Of a stretch of 64,000 nt of DNA, positions 1 to 7,600 are shown in pieces; position 1 is the first letter of the stretch, and each line of letters begins with the position of its first letter. The position numbers were made by a program, and so were the translations under genes. The stretch spans positions 1 through 64,000 of IMG/VR virus record IMGVR_UViG_3300047470_000212, one strand, 5' to 3'. The notes below the pieces were generated by a model. The model had not been told where the DNA came from. It saw only the letters and a list, made by a program, of their open reading frames with translations, and did not search any database. The stretch comes from a virus.

Positions 1-997
1 GGACGTCCTTGTACGGGCTCGTCTGGGCCAGCAGGGCGAACTCCTTGCGGGCGTCCTTGTCCCACTCCGGCCGCCGCACGCGCTTCTTGATCCACTCGAA
101 CTCGTCCACGGCGTCGGCCTTGACCCGATCGAAGTCGGACTCCAGCCGGTGCACCTGCTTGTGGACCCAGGTGTAGAACTCGTCCGGGACGTGGTCGATC
201 CAGGACTCGATGCCCTGCCCGTTCGCCAGCGCGTCCCACACGGACAGGGTGCTGACGTTGGTCAGGATGCGGTGCAGCCGCACATACTCGTCGAACTTCC
301 ACTTCACCCGCAGATCGCTCTCCGGGAAGTGGACGACGAAGCCCTCCTCGTTCTGGCTCTGCGGCGCCGACAGCACATCGGCCAGCGAGGAGTAGTAGCC
401 GACCGGCGCGTTCCACGGTCCCGGCCAGTCGTACGGGTCCTTCGGGAGCGTCCGGCCGGTCTCGGTGTCGACCACCGCGATCAGGACCAGGTCGTCCATG
501 TCCTTGTAGTCGACGACGATGCGGTTCTGCGGGTAGACGATCTCGAAGAGGTACGTCAGGCCGAGGATCGGCTCGAAGGTCGGGTACCGGGTCTGGAGCA
601 CTTCCGTGGCATGGAGCGCCTGGGGGGAGGTGAAGGAGCCCCGCGTGGCGATGCGGAACTCCCCGGTATGAAGCCCGTAGAGGACACCCAGACTGCCGTC
701 CCACTTGATGTAGGTGTCGACCGGCTCGTTCATCAGCCGCGCCTGCTGGTCCGACGGGATCTGCGACCAGTTGAAGAACTTCTCGAAGGGCCGCGCGACG
801 ACCTTCTCGGTGACGGAGTTGATGATCAGGCCCCGGGTCTTCTTGGTGACCTCGTTCCACGCCCCGTCGTACTGCGCCTTGTTCGTGTAGTTGAAGATCA
901 CCCGGCTGCCGTCGGGGCTGGTCTGGGTGCGTACGTAGCCCTTGCCGATGTTGTCGATCAGGTCCTCGGGCTTGAAGACGTTGTCCAGGTGAACCAT
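1..997 (-). CDS. T4 Rnl1-type RNA ligase (3' end cut by window edge)
   Basis: ATP-dependent RNA ligase that seals 5'-phosphate/3'-OH RNA ends, for example tRNAs cut by host anticodon nucleases. The nucleotidyltransferase motifs appear in order: RGLIIN and ARPFEKFFN upstream, motif I KWDGS with the predicted AMP-accepting lysine at about residue 98, LTYLFEIVYP (motif IIIa-like), EEGFVVHF (motif IV) and LRVKWKFDEY (motif V). This matches the Rnl1 family rather than DNA ligases. The C-terminus runs off the left edge. The ATG at 997 opens the frame. A CTTCATACC repeat (GLHT) lies about ten residues after motif I. An RlaP-like nucleotidyltransferase lies three genes upstream in transcription order, which supports an RNA-repair role (inference). 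Confidence 0.88.
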   Translation of the reverse strand, partial: MVHLDNVFKPEDLIDNIGKGYVRTQTSPDGSRVIFNYTNKAQYDGAWNEVTKKTRGLIINSVTEKVVARPFEKFFNWSQIPSDQQARLMNEPVDTYIKWDGSLGVLYGLHTGEFRIATRGSFTSPQALHATEVLQTRYPTFEPILGLTYLFEIVYPQNRIVVDYKDMDDLVLIAVVDTETGRTLPKDPYDWPGPWNAPVGYYSSLADVLSAPQSQNEEGFVVHFPESDLRVKWKFDEYVRLHRILTNVSTLSVWDALANGQGIESWIDHVPDEFYTWVHKQVHRLESDFDRVKADAVDEFEWIKKRVRRPEWDKDARKEFALLAQTSPYKDV

Positions 998-1020
998 GTG
1001 CGCTCCTTGGTTGTGGTGGG

Positions 1021-1242
1021 TCAGACGCGGTGGTCGAGCGCGGTCACGACGCGGGCGGCGAACTCCTCGTAGAAGCCCTCCGGCATGTCGAGGCCGAACC
1101 ACTTCTTCGCCTCGTCGGCGACGATCTCGGTGGCCTGCTGGCGCTTGACTCCCTGGCGTCGCAGCCAGTCCTGTGCAGCGCTGCTCTTGGGGATGACCAG
1201 GTGGCCGAGGTTCAGCGTGGGGCGCTCGTCGATGGCAGTCAT
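1021..1242 (-). CDS. Small protein of unknown function (73 aa)
   Basis: Not recognised. A short, mainly helical soluble protein with alternating basic and acidic residues and no membrane segment. The ATG is preceded by a GGAAGG ribosome binding site. It follows the 1246-1677 gene by 3 bp and precedes the RNA ligase, so these probably share one transcript. Confidence 0.7.
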   Translation of the reverse strand: MTAIDERPTLNLGHLVIPKSSAAQDWLRRQGVKRQQATEIVADEAKKWFGLDMPEGFYEEFAARVVTALDHRV

Positions 1243-1245
1243 GGG

Positions 1246-1677
1246 TCAGCCTTCCTGCTGAGTCTTCTTGGCCTTCTTCGCGGCCTTCTTGGCCGCCTTC
1301 TTCTTCGCTTCGGCCAGGGCGAGGAGGTCACGGGTGTTGAGGTTTTCCTCGACGTCCGTCAGGGCCTCGTCGAGCAGTTCGACGAACTGGAAGATCGCAC
1401 CCTTGAGGACTTCCGCCTTGTGGCGGGCGTTCTGGACGTCGGCCCGCAGCTTGTCGCGGTCCTTCTGGCTGCCGACCTGCCCGTAGACGCCGAAGTCGAG
1501 GGTCACGCTGCGGGAGCAGTCCTGGATCTGGAGAGTGGCGCCGAAGTCCAGGTAGTCGTCCGCGTCGTCCCCGTCGGTGATCTCCGCAAGCACTGCACCG
1601 AGGCTGTGGTGCCCAGGGTTGTTCAGGAACTCGCGGATGTAGAGGCGGCGCTCTTCCGGGGTGGCGGTGGTGCTCAT
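1246..1677 (-). CDS. Unknown protein with lysine/alanine-rich basic tail (143 aa)
   Basis: Not recognised. The first 120 residues are acidic and soluble. The last 20 or so are lysine/alanine repeats (AKKKAAKKAAKKAKK), the kind of tail seen on nucleoid-binding proteins, so nucleic-acid contact is possible (inference). I chose the ATG at 1677 because a sigma70-like promoter lies at 1736-1764; an upstream in-frame start at 1764 would overlap that promoter. Confidence 0.75.
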   Translation of the reverse strand: MSTTATPEERRLYIREFLNNPGHHSLGAVLAEITDGDDADDYLDFGATLQIQDCSRSVTLDFGVYGQVGSQKDRDKLRADVQNARHKAEVLKGAIFQFVELLDEALTDVEENLNTRDLLALAEAKKKAAKKAAKKAKKTQQEG

Positions 1678-1735
1678 GCGGTGCTCCTTGCGTGTTGTCT
1701 TCGGGACCTTCGTGCGGCCCGTTCCGATAACCAAG

Positions 1736-1764
1736 AACCTATAACCAAGAAGCCGTAATCGCAA
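1736..1764 (-). promoter_or_regulatory. Sigma70-like promoter upstream of 1246-1677
   Basis: On the minus strand, TTGCGA (1764-1759) and TAGGTT (1741-1736) are separated by 17 bp. It sits about 60 bp before the ATG at 1677 and just after a terminator for the gene to the right. Confidence 0.55.
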
Positions 1765-1807
1765 GTGGGTTCGTTAACTCGATTTACAAGCGCAGTTACG
1801 TGACGCA

Positions 1808-1848
1808 CGAAGACCCCCGCCGGGAGGGTGTCCCAGCAGGGGTCTTCG
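1808..1848 (-). terminator. Stem-loop terminator after 1864-2517
   Basis: Inverted repeat CGAAGACCCC / GGGGTCTTCG with a loop of about 20 nt, immediately downstream of the nucleotidyltransferase stop codon. Confidence 0.65.
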
Positions 1849-1863
1849 CAGGTCAGACGGCCT

Positions 1864-2517
1864 CTACAGGCGCCGCACGTAGGTGATGAAGTCCTGGAGC
1901 CTGTCGGTCCGAGGATGCGCCGGAAGGATGCCCTGCCGGTCGTTGAAGGTGTCGAACGCCTTCCAGAACTCCTTCTCGATCTGCTCGGCGGTCATCTCGT
2001 CGAACGCCCAGTAGAACTCCGGGTCCTCCACCTTGACCGTGAGCGTGCCGTAGTCGAGCAACTGCTGGCCCTGGCGCAGCAGCCGGAAGCAGTGGCGGGC
2101 GTGCTTGGCCACACGCTTCTGGCGGCCGTCGTTCGCCAGCTCCTGCTTGATGCGCTTGATCTGACCCATGGCGTAGCCGCCGTACGCGGAGCGCACGTAG
2201 GGCTCGGAGAGGAAGTCCTCGCGGATGTCGAGCAGCCACTCCCCCTCCCAGGACTGCTGCTCGTACTCCTCCAGGTACATCAGGTCCATGATCGTGGGGT
2301 TGCACTTGAGCGCGAGGTTCACGTACTTGCCGACCTCGTGCAGGGCGACGTCCGGGTCCTTGCTCACGAGTGAGTCCTGGTGCTTGGCACCAATGCGGAA
2401 GAACTCCGGGGTCGGCCGGATGAAGATGCCCAGCCGGTCGATGTCTGAGCCGGGCCGAGCAAGGCCGAAGGCGGTTGAGCCAACGACCCCGCTCAGCAGA
2501 ATGTTCGGCGTCCCCAT
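1864..2517 (-). CDS. RlaP-like polymerase-beta-fold nucleotidyltransferase
   Basis: Predicted nucleotidyltransferase of the DNA polymerase beta superfamily, of the type found in RNA repair operons (RlaP-like). The N-terminal signature GSTAFGLARPGSDID (residues 13-27) holds the GS and DxD metal-binding motifs, followed by LGIF, as in that family. The remaining ~180 residues are helical with HxxxR-type basic clusters. The ATG overlaps the stop of the upstream gene by one base (TGATG), so the two are translationally coupled. It lies a few hundred bases from the RNA ligase, which supports a shared RNA end-repair role; substrate unknown. Confidence 0.65.
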   Translation of the reverse strand: MGTPNILLSGVVGSTAFGLARPGSDIDRLGIFIRPTPEFFRIGAKHQDSLVSKDPDVALHEVGKYVNLALKCNPTIMDLMYLEEYEQQSWEGEWLLDIREDFLSEPYVRSAYGGYAMGQIKRIKQELANDGRQKRVAKHARHCFRLLRQGQQLLDYGTLTVKVEDPEFYWAFDEMTAEQIEKEFWKAFDTFNDRQGILPAHPRTDRLQDFITYVRRL

Positions 2518-3023
2518 CAGAACCAGTAGTCCTCGGACGGGTCGTCCAGGCCGTCGGTCTCGTAGGCCTTGGCGGACTCCTCGTACGTCTCCAGGGCCTC
2601 TTCCAGCGCCCGGCCCCAGGTCTGTCCCTGATCCTGCTCAACCTGAGCAATGGTGAGCAACGCCAGCGTCTCGTTGTCGACCTTGAGATGGCCCTCCTCG
2701 ACCAGGTCCTGCACCTCCGTCACGACGCTGTTGGTCGTCTCCAGGACGTCGTACGTGACGCCCTTGTAGGACAGCACGTAGCCGACCATGCAGGAGGGGC
2801 ACTTGTCCGCCGGGTTGAAGTAGGCGCACTGAGAGCGGCCCATGTCCGTCAGCGGGGCGTAGACGTAGTCCTCACCCTTCTCCTTCACCGCGCGGGCCAG
2901 CAGTTCCTTGGCCTCGTCCAGGGTGATCTCAACGGCGTCCGGCTTGGAGGTCTTCACCTCCGGGGTATGAAGCGCCTCGTCGAGGGTGGGCACGTGGTCG
3001 ACGATCTCGAAGATGTTGGTCAT
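2517..3023 (-). CDS. Unknown acidic protein with Cys cluster (168 aa)
   Basis: Not recognised. Acidic and soluble, with three cysteines near residues 80-95 (SQCAYFNPADKCPSC) that could bind one metal. It carries CTTCATACC near its N-terminus (EALHTPE). Its stop overlaps the start of the RlaP-like gene. Confidence 0.7.
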   Translation of the reverse strand: MTNIFEIVDHVPTLDEALHTPEVKTSKPDAVEITLDEAKELLARAVKEKGEDYVYAPLTDMGRSQCAYFNPADKCPSCMVGYVLSYKGVTYDVLETTNSVVTEVQDLVEEGHLKVDNETLALLTIAQVEQDQGQTWGRALEEALETYEESAKAYETDGLDDPSEDYWF

Positions 3024-3034
3024 GGTGGTGCCTT

Positions 3035-3154
3035 TCAGGAGCAGTCGAACTCGGGGGCGGTGGTTTCGGTCTCTTCGTCCAGAGGGACGCCGTCGATGAA
3101 GATCACGTCACCGACGTCGATACCGACGTGCTCAAGCAGGGAGCGGATGCTCAC
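3035..3154 (-). CDS. Very small acidic protein (39 aa)
   Basis: GTG start overlapping the stop of the upstream gene as GTGA, a common coupling arrangement in this window. Sequence is hydrophobic then acidic (VGDVIFIDGVPLDEETE). Function unknown; real because it fills the gap between two coupled genes with typical codon use. Confidence 0.55.
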   Translation of the reverse strand: MSIRSLLEHVGIDVGDVIFIDGVPLDEETETTAPEFDCS

Positions 3155-3402
3155 AGTCCCAGCACCTCCTTCAGGCGCGTTGCGAACTCGTTGACGGTCT
3201 CCTCGCGGAGCCGGTCCTCGTGCATGTTGTAGTCGTCCTCGTCGTTCGCGGTGCGCTCCAGGAGCACTACGTCGCCGACTGAGATGGTCGTGGTGAACTC
3301 CCGGTAGCCGGTGAAGCCGCCGTCTCGCCATGTCTCAGTGGTGTTGACCTTGATCAGCGGCTCGGGGATCTCGATGGAGCCCCCGTAGGTATGAAGTGCC
3401 AT
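3151..3402 (-). CDS. Unknown small protein starting MALHTYGG (83 aa)
   Basis: Not recognised; short, beta-rich and acidic. A strong GGGAGGG site precedes the ATG. Codons 3-5 are the CTTCATACC repeat. The stretch from the base before the repeat through TACGGGGGC (19 nt) is identical to the leader ORF in front of recA, so the two gene starts share ancestry or a copied segment. Confidence 0.7.
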   Translation of the reverse strand: MALHTYGGSIEIPEPLIKVNTTETWRDGGFTGYREFTTTISVGDVVLLERTANDEDDYNMHEDRLREETVNEFATRLKEVLGL

Positions 3403-3420
3403 GCAACCCTCCCGGGTTGG

Positions 3421-3447
3421 GCGGGGCCCGGCAGTACCGAGCCCCGC
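3421..3447 (-). terminator. Stem-loop terminator after the DUF2637-like gene
   Basis: GCGGGGC / GCCCCGC inverted repeat in the gap between the stop at 3454 and the start at 3402. Confidence 0.5.
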
Positions 3448-3453
3448 GAGCTA

Positions 3454-4152
3454 TTACAGAGATTCCGGGTTGAACAGGTTCCGGCCCCTGGGATCCTTCC
3501 CGGCCGGAGTGAGCTTGCCTCGGTCCACCCACGTGCTCACCGTGCTCGGACTCACGTCGAGCAGCTCGGCCACCTCTCTCGCGGTGAGCAGGGTGGGCTC
3601 CTCCTTCGTCTCAGTGCTGTCTCGCCGGTCCGCCAGCACACCGGTCAGCCGGTGGAAGGTGAGCGCGGCCAGGTGCGTGCCGAGAGCGATACAGATGGTC
3701 GGTGCGGCCGACGCCAGGATCACGTGACCCCACGTCGTCGCGTCCGACTTCGCGGTGACGCCCTGGGCTGCCGACCCGTGAGCGACGTTGAGAACGAGTG
3801 AGATAGCGGTGAGACCGACCACCGTGCCGATCGCCCACCGGTATCCCGGGGAGCCGACCAGCGCCAGCGAGGCCACCACCGCCAGGCCGTCCAGCCCGTC
3901 GATGACCAGCGGGTAGAACTGCCGGACCTCGTGCAGGCCGATGCCGTCAGCGGTGTCTCGAAGGGGCACCCAGCTCACTCGCATACCGACCAGCGCCACG
4001 AACGCCAGCGCCACCAGGATGACGGTGAAGATGAGGATCAGGCCGGGAGCGGCCAGGCCCACGGACGGCTGAGAAGGGGGTGAGACAGGGGCTGTCTCAG
4101 TCTTGCTCGCGCGTCTCTCGCGCCAGCGACCAGTAATCTTGAGGAAGCCCAT
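3454..4152 (-). CDS. DUF2637-like membrane protein with C-terminal HTH
   Basis: Membrane-anchored protein with about four hydrophobic segments (roughly residues 35-60, 80-105, 110-135 and 150-180). The cytoplasmic C-terminal domain resembles an excisionase/MerR helix-turn-helix (LLTAREVAELLDVSPSTVS, then WVDRGKLTP). This arrangement matches the DUF2637 family common on actinobacterial plasmids and phages. Function of the family is not established; the HTH suggests DNA binding at the membrane. I took the ATG at 4152; a longer in-frame start at 4203 is possible. Confidence 0.6.
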   Translation of the reverse strand: MGFLKITGRWRERRASKTETAPVSPPSQPSVGLAAPGLILIFTVILVALAFVALVGMRVSWVPLRDTADGIGLHEVRQFYPLVIDGLDGLAVVASLALVGSPGYRWAIGTVVGLTAISLVLNVAHGSAAQGVTAKSDATTWGHVILASAAPTICIALGTHLAALTFHRLTGVLADRRDSTETKEEPTLLTAREVAELLDVSPSTVSTWVDRGKLTPAGKDPRGRNLFNPESL

Positions 4153-4229
4153 CGGAGAGACACAACCTCTCGTAGGTGGGACAGGTGCCCGGCTGGGTCG
4201 CACCCCGGCCGGGCATCCGCATACCTGGA

Positions 4230-4499
4230 CTAGGTATGAAGTCGCCCGTACATCTCTCGCAGGTACCAGCGCATGTACTCCGTGGTGCCCACCATGCGCT
4301 CACAGCGAGCCAGCGTCTCGGGACGAATGCGGATGCGTGTCTCACGCGGTCCCGCCCTGAACCTCTCCATGAAGCCCAGGTAGTCCACCATCAGGGGGCT
4401 GCTCATCCGCCTTCTCCTCTTCCTCTTCTTTGAGACCGGCCGGGACTGCTCTCGGTATCGCGTGATGACCTTCTGCTCGAACGGGTTGAGTCCGCTCAA
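4230..4499 (-). CDS. Basic protein of unknown function ending in RLHT
   Basis: Not recognised. TTG start overlapping the upstream stop (TTGA), with AAGGTGG upstream; an alternative ATG with GAGGAG lies at 4406 (58 aa). A lysine/arginine stretch (SKKRKRRRR) precedes a region that looks like a short ribbon-helix-helix (ETRIRIRPETLARCERMV), so DNA binding is possible. The last three codons are exactly the repeat CTT CAT ACC followed by TAG. Confidence 0.6.
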   Translation of the reverse strand: MSGLNPFEQKVITRYREQSRPVSKKRKRRRRMSSPLMVDYLGFMERFRAGPRETRIRIRPETLARCERMVGTTEYMRWYLREMYGRLHT

Positions 4500-4849
4500 C
4501 GGCCGACCACCTTGACCTTCACCGCGTTGCCCGACGACGGGACGAGCACGATGCTGCTGCTGGCGTGGACCTCCAGCCGGTTGTCCTCCATCAGCCGCAC
4601 CAGGAAGTAGGAGTGGAACCGCTCGCCGTCCCGGAGGAACTGGAAGGAGACGGTGGGGTTGCCGGGCACCGGCTGCCGGTTGTCGCCGTAAGGGTCGACG
4701 ATGACGTTGGCGTCCTCCGGCCCCTCGTTCAGCAGCGCGCGGGCCGTGGCCAGCTCGCCCTCCAGGCGCTGGACACGCTCCTCCAGCGACAGCACGCCGC
4801 TCTGCACCCACCTCGGCTGCTTGCCGAAGCGCTCGTCCTCGCTGATCAC
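4496..4849 (-). CDS. Unknown protein with short coiled coil (117 aa)
   Basis: Not recognised. GTG start overlapping the upstream stop. A heptad-like stretch near residues 15-40 (SLEERVQRLEGELATARAL) predicts a short coiled coil, followed by a beta-rich C-terminal half. No signal peptide. Confidence 0.65.
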   Translation of the reverse strand: MISEDERFGKQPRWVQSGVLSLEERVQRLEGELATARALLNEGPEDANVIVDPYGDNRQPVPGNPTVSFQFLRDGERFHSYFLVRLMEDNRLEVHASSSIVLVPSSGNAVKVKVVGR

Positions 4850-5166
4850 CACTGCTCTCCCACCTTCGCTTCGTTCCAGGCCTTCTCGGACACGCACACA
4901 TGGCCGGTGTCGTCGCCGTCGCGCAGGTTCAGCCGCCAGCACGCCGGGTCGGTCATCGGGATCGGGATGAAGCCCGTCAGCACCTGCGTGCACGACGTCG
5001 TCTTGCCGGACGGGGTGCACTGGGTGGTGTACATCGGCTGCATGTACGTCCAGTCGTTCTCCGGCACGTACTTCTTGCTGATGACCTCGCCGTGCTCGAT
5101 GCCTCCGCAGGCCGTCAGCAGTCCCGCGAGCGCAGCCGTAGCTGCGTAGGTATGAAGCCGCTTCAC
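4846..5166 (-). CDS. Small lipoprotein
   Basis: Signal peptide VKRLHTYAATAALAGLLTAC ends in lipobox LTAC, so it is predicted to be lipid-anchored on the outer face of the cell membrane. GTG start at 5166 with AAAAGGGG upstream. The mature part has four cysteines. Phage lipoproteins often block superinfection, but nothing here proves that. The repeat CTTCATACC forms codons 4-6 within the signal peptide's basic region. Confidence 0.7.
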   Translation of the reverse strand: MKRLHTYAATAALAGLLTACGGIEHGEVISKKYVPENDWTYMQPMYTTQCTPSGKTTSCTQVLTGFIPIPMTDPACWRLNLRDGDDTGHVCVSEKAWNEAKVGEQW

Positions 5167-5180
5167 GCGGCCACCCCTTT

Positions 5181-5342
5181 TCAGTGGTTGGTCTTGTCGG
5201 AGCACTTCTCGCCGTTCGGGCACTCCTCGCGCGGGTAGCCATCCCCGCACAGGCTCGGGTCGATCCCGAGTCCGGCGCCCAGCTCACCCAGTTCGAGTGG
5301 ACCTTCGCCGTGCGCCCATCGGTCGGCAGGGTTCTCGTACAT
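5181..5342 (-). CDS. Small acidic Cys-containing protein (53 aa)
   Basis: ATG overlaps the upstream stop (TGATG) with GAGGAGGAG just before. Cysteines at CGDGYPREECPNGEKC could form a small metal-binding knuckle. Function unknown. Confidence 0.6.
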   Translation of the reverse strand: MYENPADRWAHGEGPLELGELGAGLGIDPSLCGDGYPREECPNGEKCSDKTNH

Positions 5343-5704
5343 CAGGACTCCTCCTCGACGGTGTGGATCTGGTGGGACTCGGAGAGACCGCAGTACATAC
5401 AGCCGGAGTCCATCCCCCATGTCAGGTACTCGTCGTAGCCATGGGGAATCTGCTGCCACAACGTCAGCGGGTCACCGAAGTTGGGGAAGTGGTGCTCGTT
5501 GGGCATCCCCAAGAACTCCGCCGACAGCCGCTCGATCTCGTTCGGAGGGCCCCACTTCCTGATGCCCCCCTCAAACAGGACGAGGTGCCATCCCTTGCGC
5601 TCTCCGGTCGGGTCGTACTCCGACCACTCGCGGTCGACTATCCCGACCACGTCCCGCCAGCGAACGAGGTCCCCGTAGTAGGCCGTCGGGCACCACTTGC
5701 TCAC
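5342..5704 (-). CDS. Unknown Trp-rich protein (120 aa)
   Basis: Not recognised. Aromatic-rich, probably one small globular domain, with a CMYC pair near the C-terminus. Starts inside a 4-bp ATGA overlap with the upstream gene, so it is cotranslated with it from the promoter at 6000-6028. Confidence 0.7.
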   Translation of the reverse strand: MSKWCPTAYYGDLVRWRDVVGIVDREWSEYDPTGERKGWHLVLFEGGIRKWGPPNEIERLSAEFLGMPNEHHFPNFGDPLTLWQQIPHGYDEYLTWGMDSGCMYCGLSESHQIHTVEEES

Positions 5705-5958
5705 GCGTTCTCCTTCTCCAGGCGCTCCCAGGAGGAGGCCCAGGACGTGCGGGTGGACGGCTCCAGTCCGGACTCCTTCAGGACGTAGTCCGGGTGCAGC
5801 GAGCGGTTCTCCAGCAGGCCGTCCTCGGTGAGCACGTCCCCGCGCCAGGAGCCGGACGATCCCTGCGTGACCGAGCGGATGATCCCAGGGGCCAGGCTGT
5901 GGTCGTACATGATCGAGACACGGTCGCCGACCTTGTGCGGAGCCTTCTTCTGCACCAT
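5701..5958 (-). CDS. Unknown protein, SH3/KOW-like N-terminus (85 aa)
   Basis: Starts KVGDRVSIMYDHSLAPGIIRSV, which resembles small SH3-like barrels that bind nucleic acid or protein; a hint only. First gene after the promoter at 6000-6028. Confidence 0.65.
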   Translation of the reverse strand: MVQKKAPHKVGDRVSIMYDHSLAPGIIRSVTQGSSGSWRGDVLTEDGLLENRSLHPDYVLKESGLEPSTRTSWASSWERLEKENA

Positions 5959-5999
5959 GGTTCCTCCTTCTGCATTACTGCTTCCGAAGCAGTAACCGA

Positions 6000-6028
6000 A
6001 CTCTATCCAGAGCTACTACCCTTGTCAA
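6000..6028 (-). promoter_or_regulatory. Sigma70-like promoter for 5958 gene
   Basis: Minus strand TTGACA (6028-6023), 17-bp spacer, TAGAGT (6005-6000), about 40 bp before the ATG. Confidence 0.75.
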
Positions 6029-6061
6029 TCGGGTTCCTGCATCGACTTGCAAACATGAAGA

Positions 6062-6093
6062 AGGCCCCCACCTGGTCTCCCAGGCAGGGGCCT
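6062..6093 (-). terminator. Stem-loop terminator after 6105-6452
   Basis: AGGCCCC / GGGGCCT arms with an inner CCTGG / CCAGG pairing, just past the stop at 6105. Confidence 0.65.
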
Positions 6094-6104
6094 ATGGCTG
6101 TACG

Positions 6105-6452
6105 TCAGGCAGGGATGCGTGTAATCCGGTACGCGGGCGTCCCGTTCGGGGTCATCTCGGTCTCGCCGAGGAACCCCGCACCGTTCAGGATCTCTGCCAT
6201 GCGGTTGACCTTGTCCAGCCGCATGGCGATGTCGTCCAGGTCCCGGGAAGTCCTGCCCTCCTGGGCCAGAGCGGCGTCCTCCGGCGTGGCCCACATGAGG
6301 CTGGCCTCCCCCAACGACGGGAACAGGAAGGCGCTCCAACCCTCCCGGGTGACGATGCCGTCCTCTCCCGGCGTGCGCTCACGGCGCAGCAGCCCGTGGG
6401 GCGCCAGCGCTTCCGCGATCGTCGCGTCCAGTCCTGCTTGGTCTATAGCCAT
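6105..6452 (-). CDS. Unknown protein (115 aa)
   Basis: Not recognised. Soluble, mixed alpha/beta. Begins 1 bp after the upstream stop and shares its promoter at 7185-7213; followed by a terminator. Confidence 0.7.
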   Translation of the reverse strand: MAIDQAGLDATIAEALAPHGLLRRERTPGEDGIVTREGWSAFLFPSLGEASLMWATPEDAALAQEGRTSRDLDDIAMRLDKVNRMAEILNGAGFLGETEMTPNGTPAYRITRIPA

Positions 6453-6453
6453 C

Positions 6454-7146
6454 TCAGCTCCCTCCCCTCGCGGCCAGCTCGGCCGTCCGCTTGTCCAACA
6501 TCTCGGCCAGCCCGTCAGCGATGTGGTGCAATCCCGCCGCCCCGAGGTGCGGGCCCTCTGCCATCTCCCGCAGCTTCTCGATTGCCCACTGGGTGCCTTC
6601 CAGGTTCTCCCGGATCAGCAGACCATTGAGCGCGGTGTCGAACGCCTGCCGCGCGTAGTCCTTCGGCTGCTCCGGCGCCGCAGCGGGCTTCGAGCCCAGG
6701 ACGTCCTCCGCGACCTTGCGGAAGTTCTCCAGGCCCACGCTCGACTTCGTCCGAGTGCTCAGGTCGTAGACCTGCTGATCCGTGAGCCGGACACCGCCGC
6801 CACCGACACCGACACCGTTCGCCTTGTCGACCCAGCCCTGGCAGACCTCACGCATCCAGTCCGGCGCCACGCTGTCCGACCCCAGCGGGTCCATGAACGG
6901 GATGGCGTAGTCCCGCTTCGTGGTCACCTTCCCGTCCTTGACCTTCGGCCCGACCGCGCTGGCCGACGACACCTCCCACACGCCCGTCTCCGAGTTGGGG
7001 AAGATGCTCAGACCGATGGCGTTCGGGCGAACCATTCCCCAATCCGAACCCCCCTCCGGGTTCATCGTGTCCGGCACCTCCGTGGTGAGGTCCATCGGAA
7101 TCGTCCAATTCGAATCGCTCCGGACCTTGTAACCGACCTTGCCCAT
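6454..7146 (-). CDS. Unknown protein with Gly-rich loop (230 aa)
   Basis: Not recognised. The N-terminal ~110 residues are beta-rich; a glycine run (GVGVGGGG) then leads to a helical C-terminal half. I chose the ATG at 7146, preceded by GGGGAGCGGG, over an ATG 21 bp upstream. A sigma70-like promoter lies 40 bp upstream. Confidence 0.75.
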   Translation of the reverse strand: MGKVGYKVRSDSNWTIPMDLTTEVPDTMNPEGGSDWGMVRPNAIGLSIFPNSETGVWEVSSASAVGPKVKDGKVTTKRDYAIPFMDPLGSDSVAPDWMREVCQGWVDKANGVGVGGGGVRLTDQQVYDLSTRTKSSVGLENFRKVAEDVLGSKPAAAPEQPKDYARQAFDTALNGLLIRENLEGTQWAIEKLREMAEGPHLGAAGLHHIADGLAEMLDKRTAELAARGGS

Positions 7147-7184
7147 GTCCCGCTCCCCTTCGCCCATCCCTTGATTACGCGATA

Positions 7185-7213
7185 AGGCTATCGACGCCCT
7201 GTAGCCATGTCAA
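7185..7213 (-). promoter_or_regulatory. Sigma70-like promoter for 7146 gene
   Basis: TTGACA (7213-7208), 17 bp, TAGCCT (7190-7185) on the minus strand. Confidence 0.75.
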
Positions 7214-7222
7214 GCACTTTCA

Positions 7223-7600
7223 TCATTTCGATTGACGCTCAGGCGCCCCTTCCGCATCGTCCAGAACCTTCACGACCGCTTCCAGCACGTTGGTCGGCAC
7301 CGGCTTGTTACGCATGGTGCCGGTGAACCCGTGCACGCGCAGCCGAGCCCACAGGTCTTCGCGCTTCTGCTCGTCCTCCCAAGCCTCCCGAGTCGACAAC
7401 TCGTAGGCACCGTCCTTCGACATGCCCGTGGCGATCTCGAAGGTGTCCGTCGGACCGTCCGTCTGGTCCCCGTACCGCAGGATGTGAACCAGCGTGCGGC
7501 CGACCTTGGCCACGGTGACCGCCGTCGGCTCTTTACCGTGATGGACCCGCAGCACGCGCAGCAGCGTGTCCCCGGCCTTGACTCCCTCAAGATTGCTCAT
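7223..7600 (-). CDS. Unknown protein (125 aa)
   Basis: Not recognised. N-terminal VKAGDTLLRVLRVHHGKEP suggests a small beta-barrel. ATGA overlap with the upstream stop; third gene of the three-gene unit from the promoter at 8190-8218. Confidence 0.7.
   Translation of the reverse strand: MSNLEGVKAGDTLLRVLRVHHGKEPTAVTVAKVGRTLVHILRYGDQTDGPTDTFEIATGMSKDGAYELSTREAWEDEQKREDLWARLRVHGFTGTMRNKPVPTNVLEAVVKVLDDAEGAPERQSK

Larger units (their letters stand above)
665..5157 (-). repeat. CTTCATACC repeat family, left cluster (5 copies)
   Basis: Exact 9-mers at 665-673, 2964-2972, 3388-3396, 4233-4241 and 5149-5157, in five different genes, always read CTT-CAT-ACC (Leu-His-Thr). Confidence 0.9.

Noticed and set aside
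149-1072. Long plus-strand open frame opposite the RNA ligase
   Set aside because: Arg/Val/Leu-rich product typical of an antisense frame in GC-rich DNA; the minus frame has ligase motifs. The same holds for the other long plus-strand frames, e.g. 13788-15938, 43403-45388 and 60956-62449.
6054-6062. CTTCATG near 6055
   Set aside because: Lacks the invariant A after CTTCAT and lies after a stop codon; not counted.
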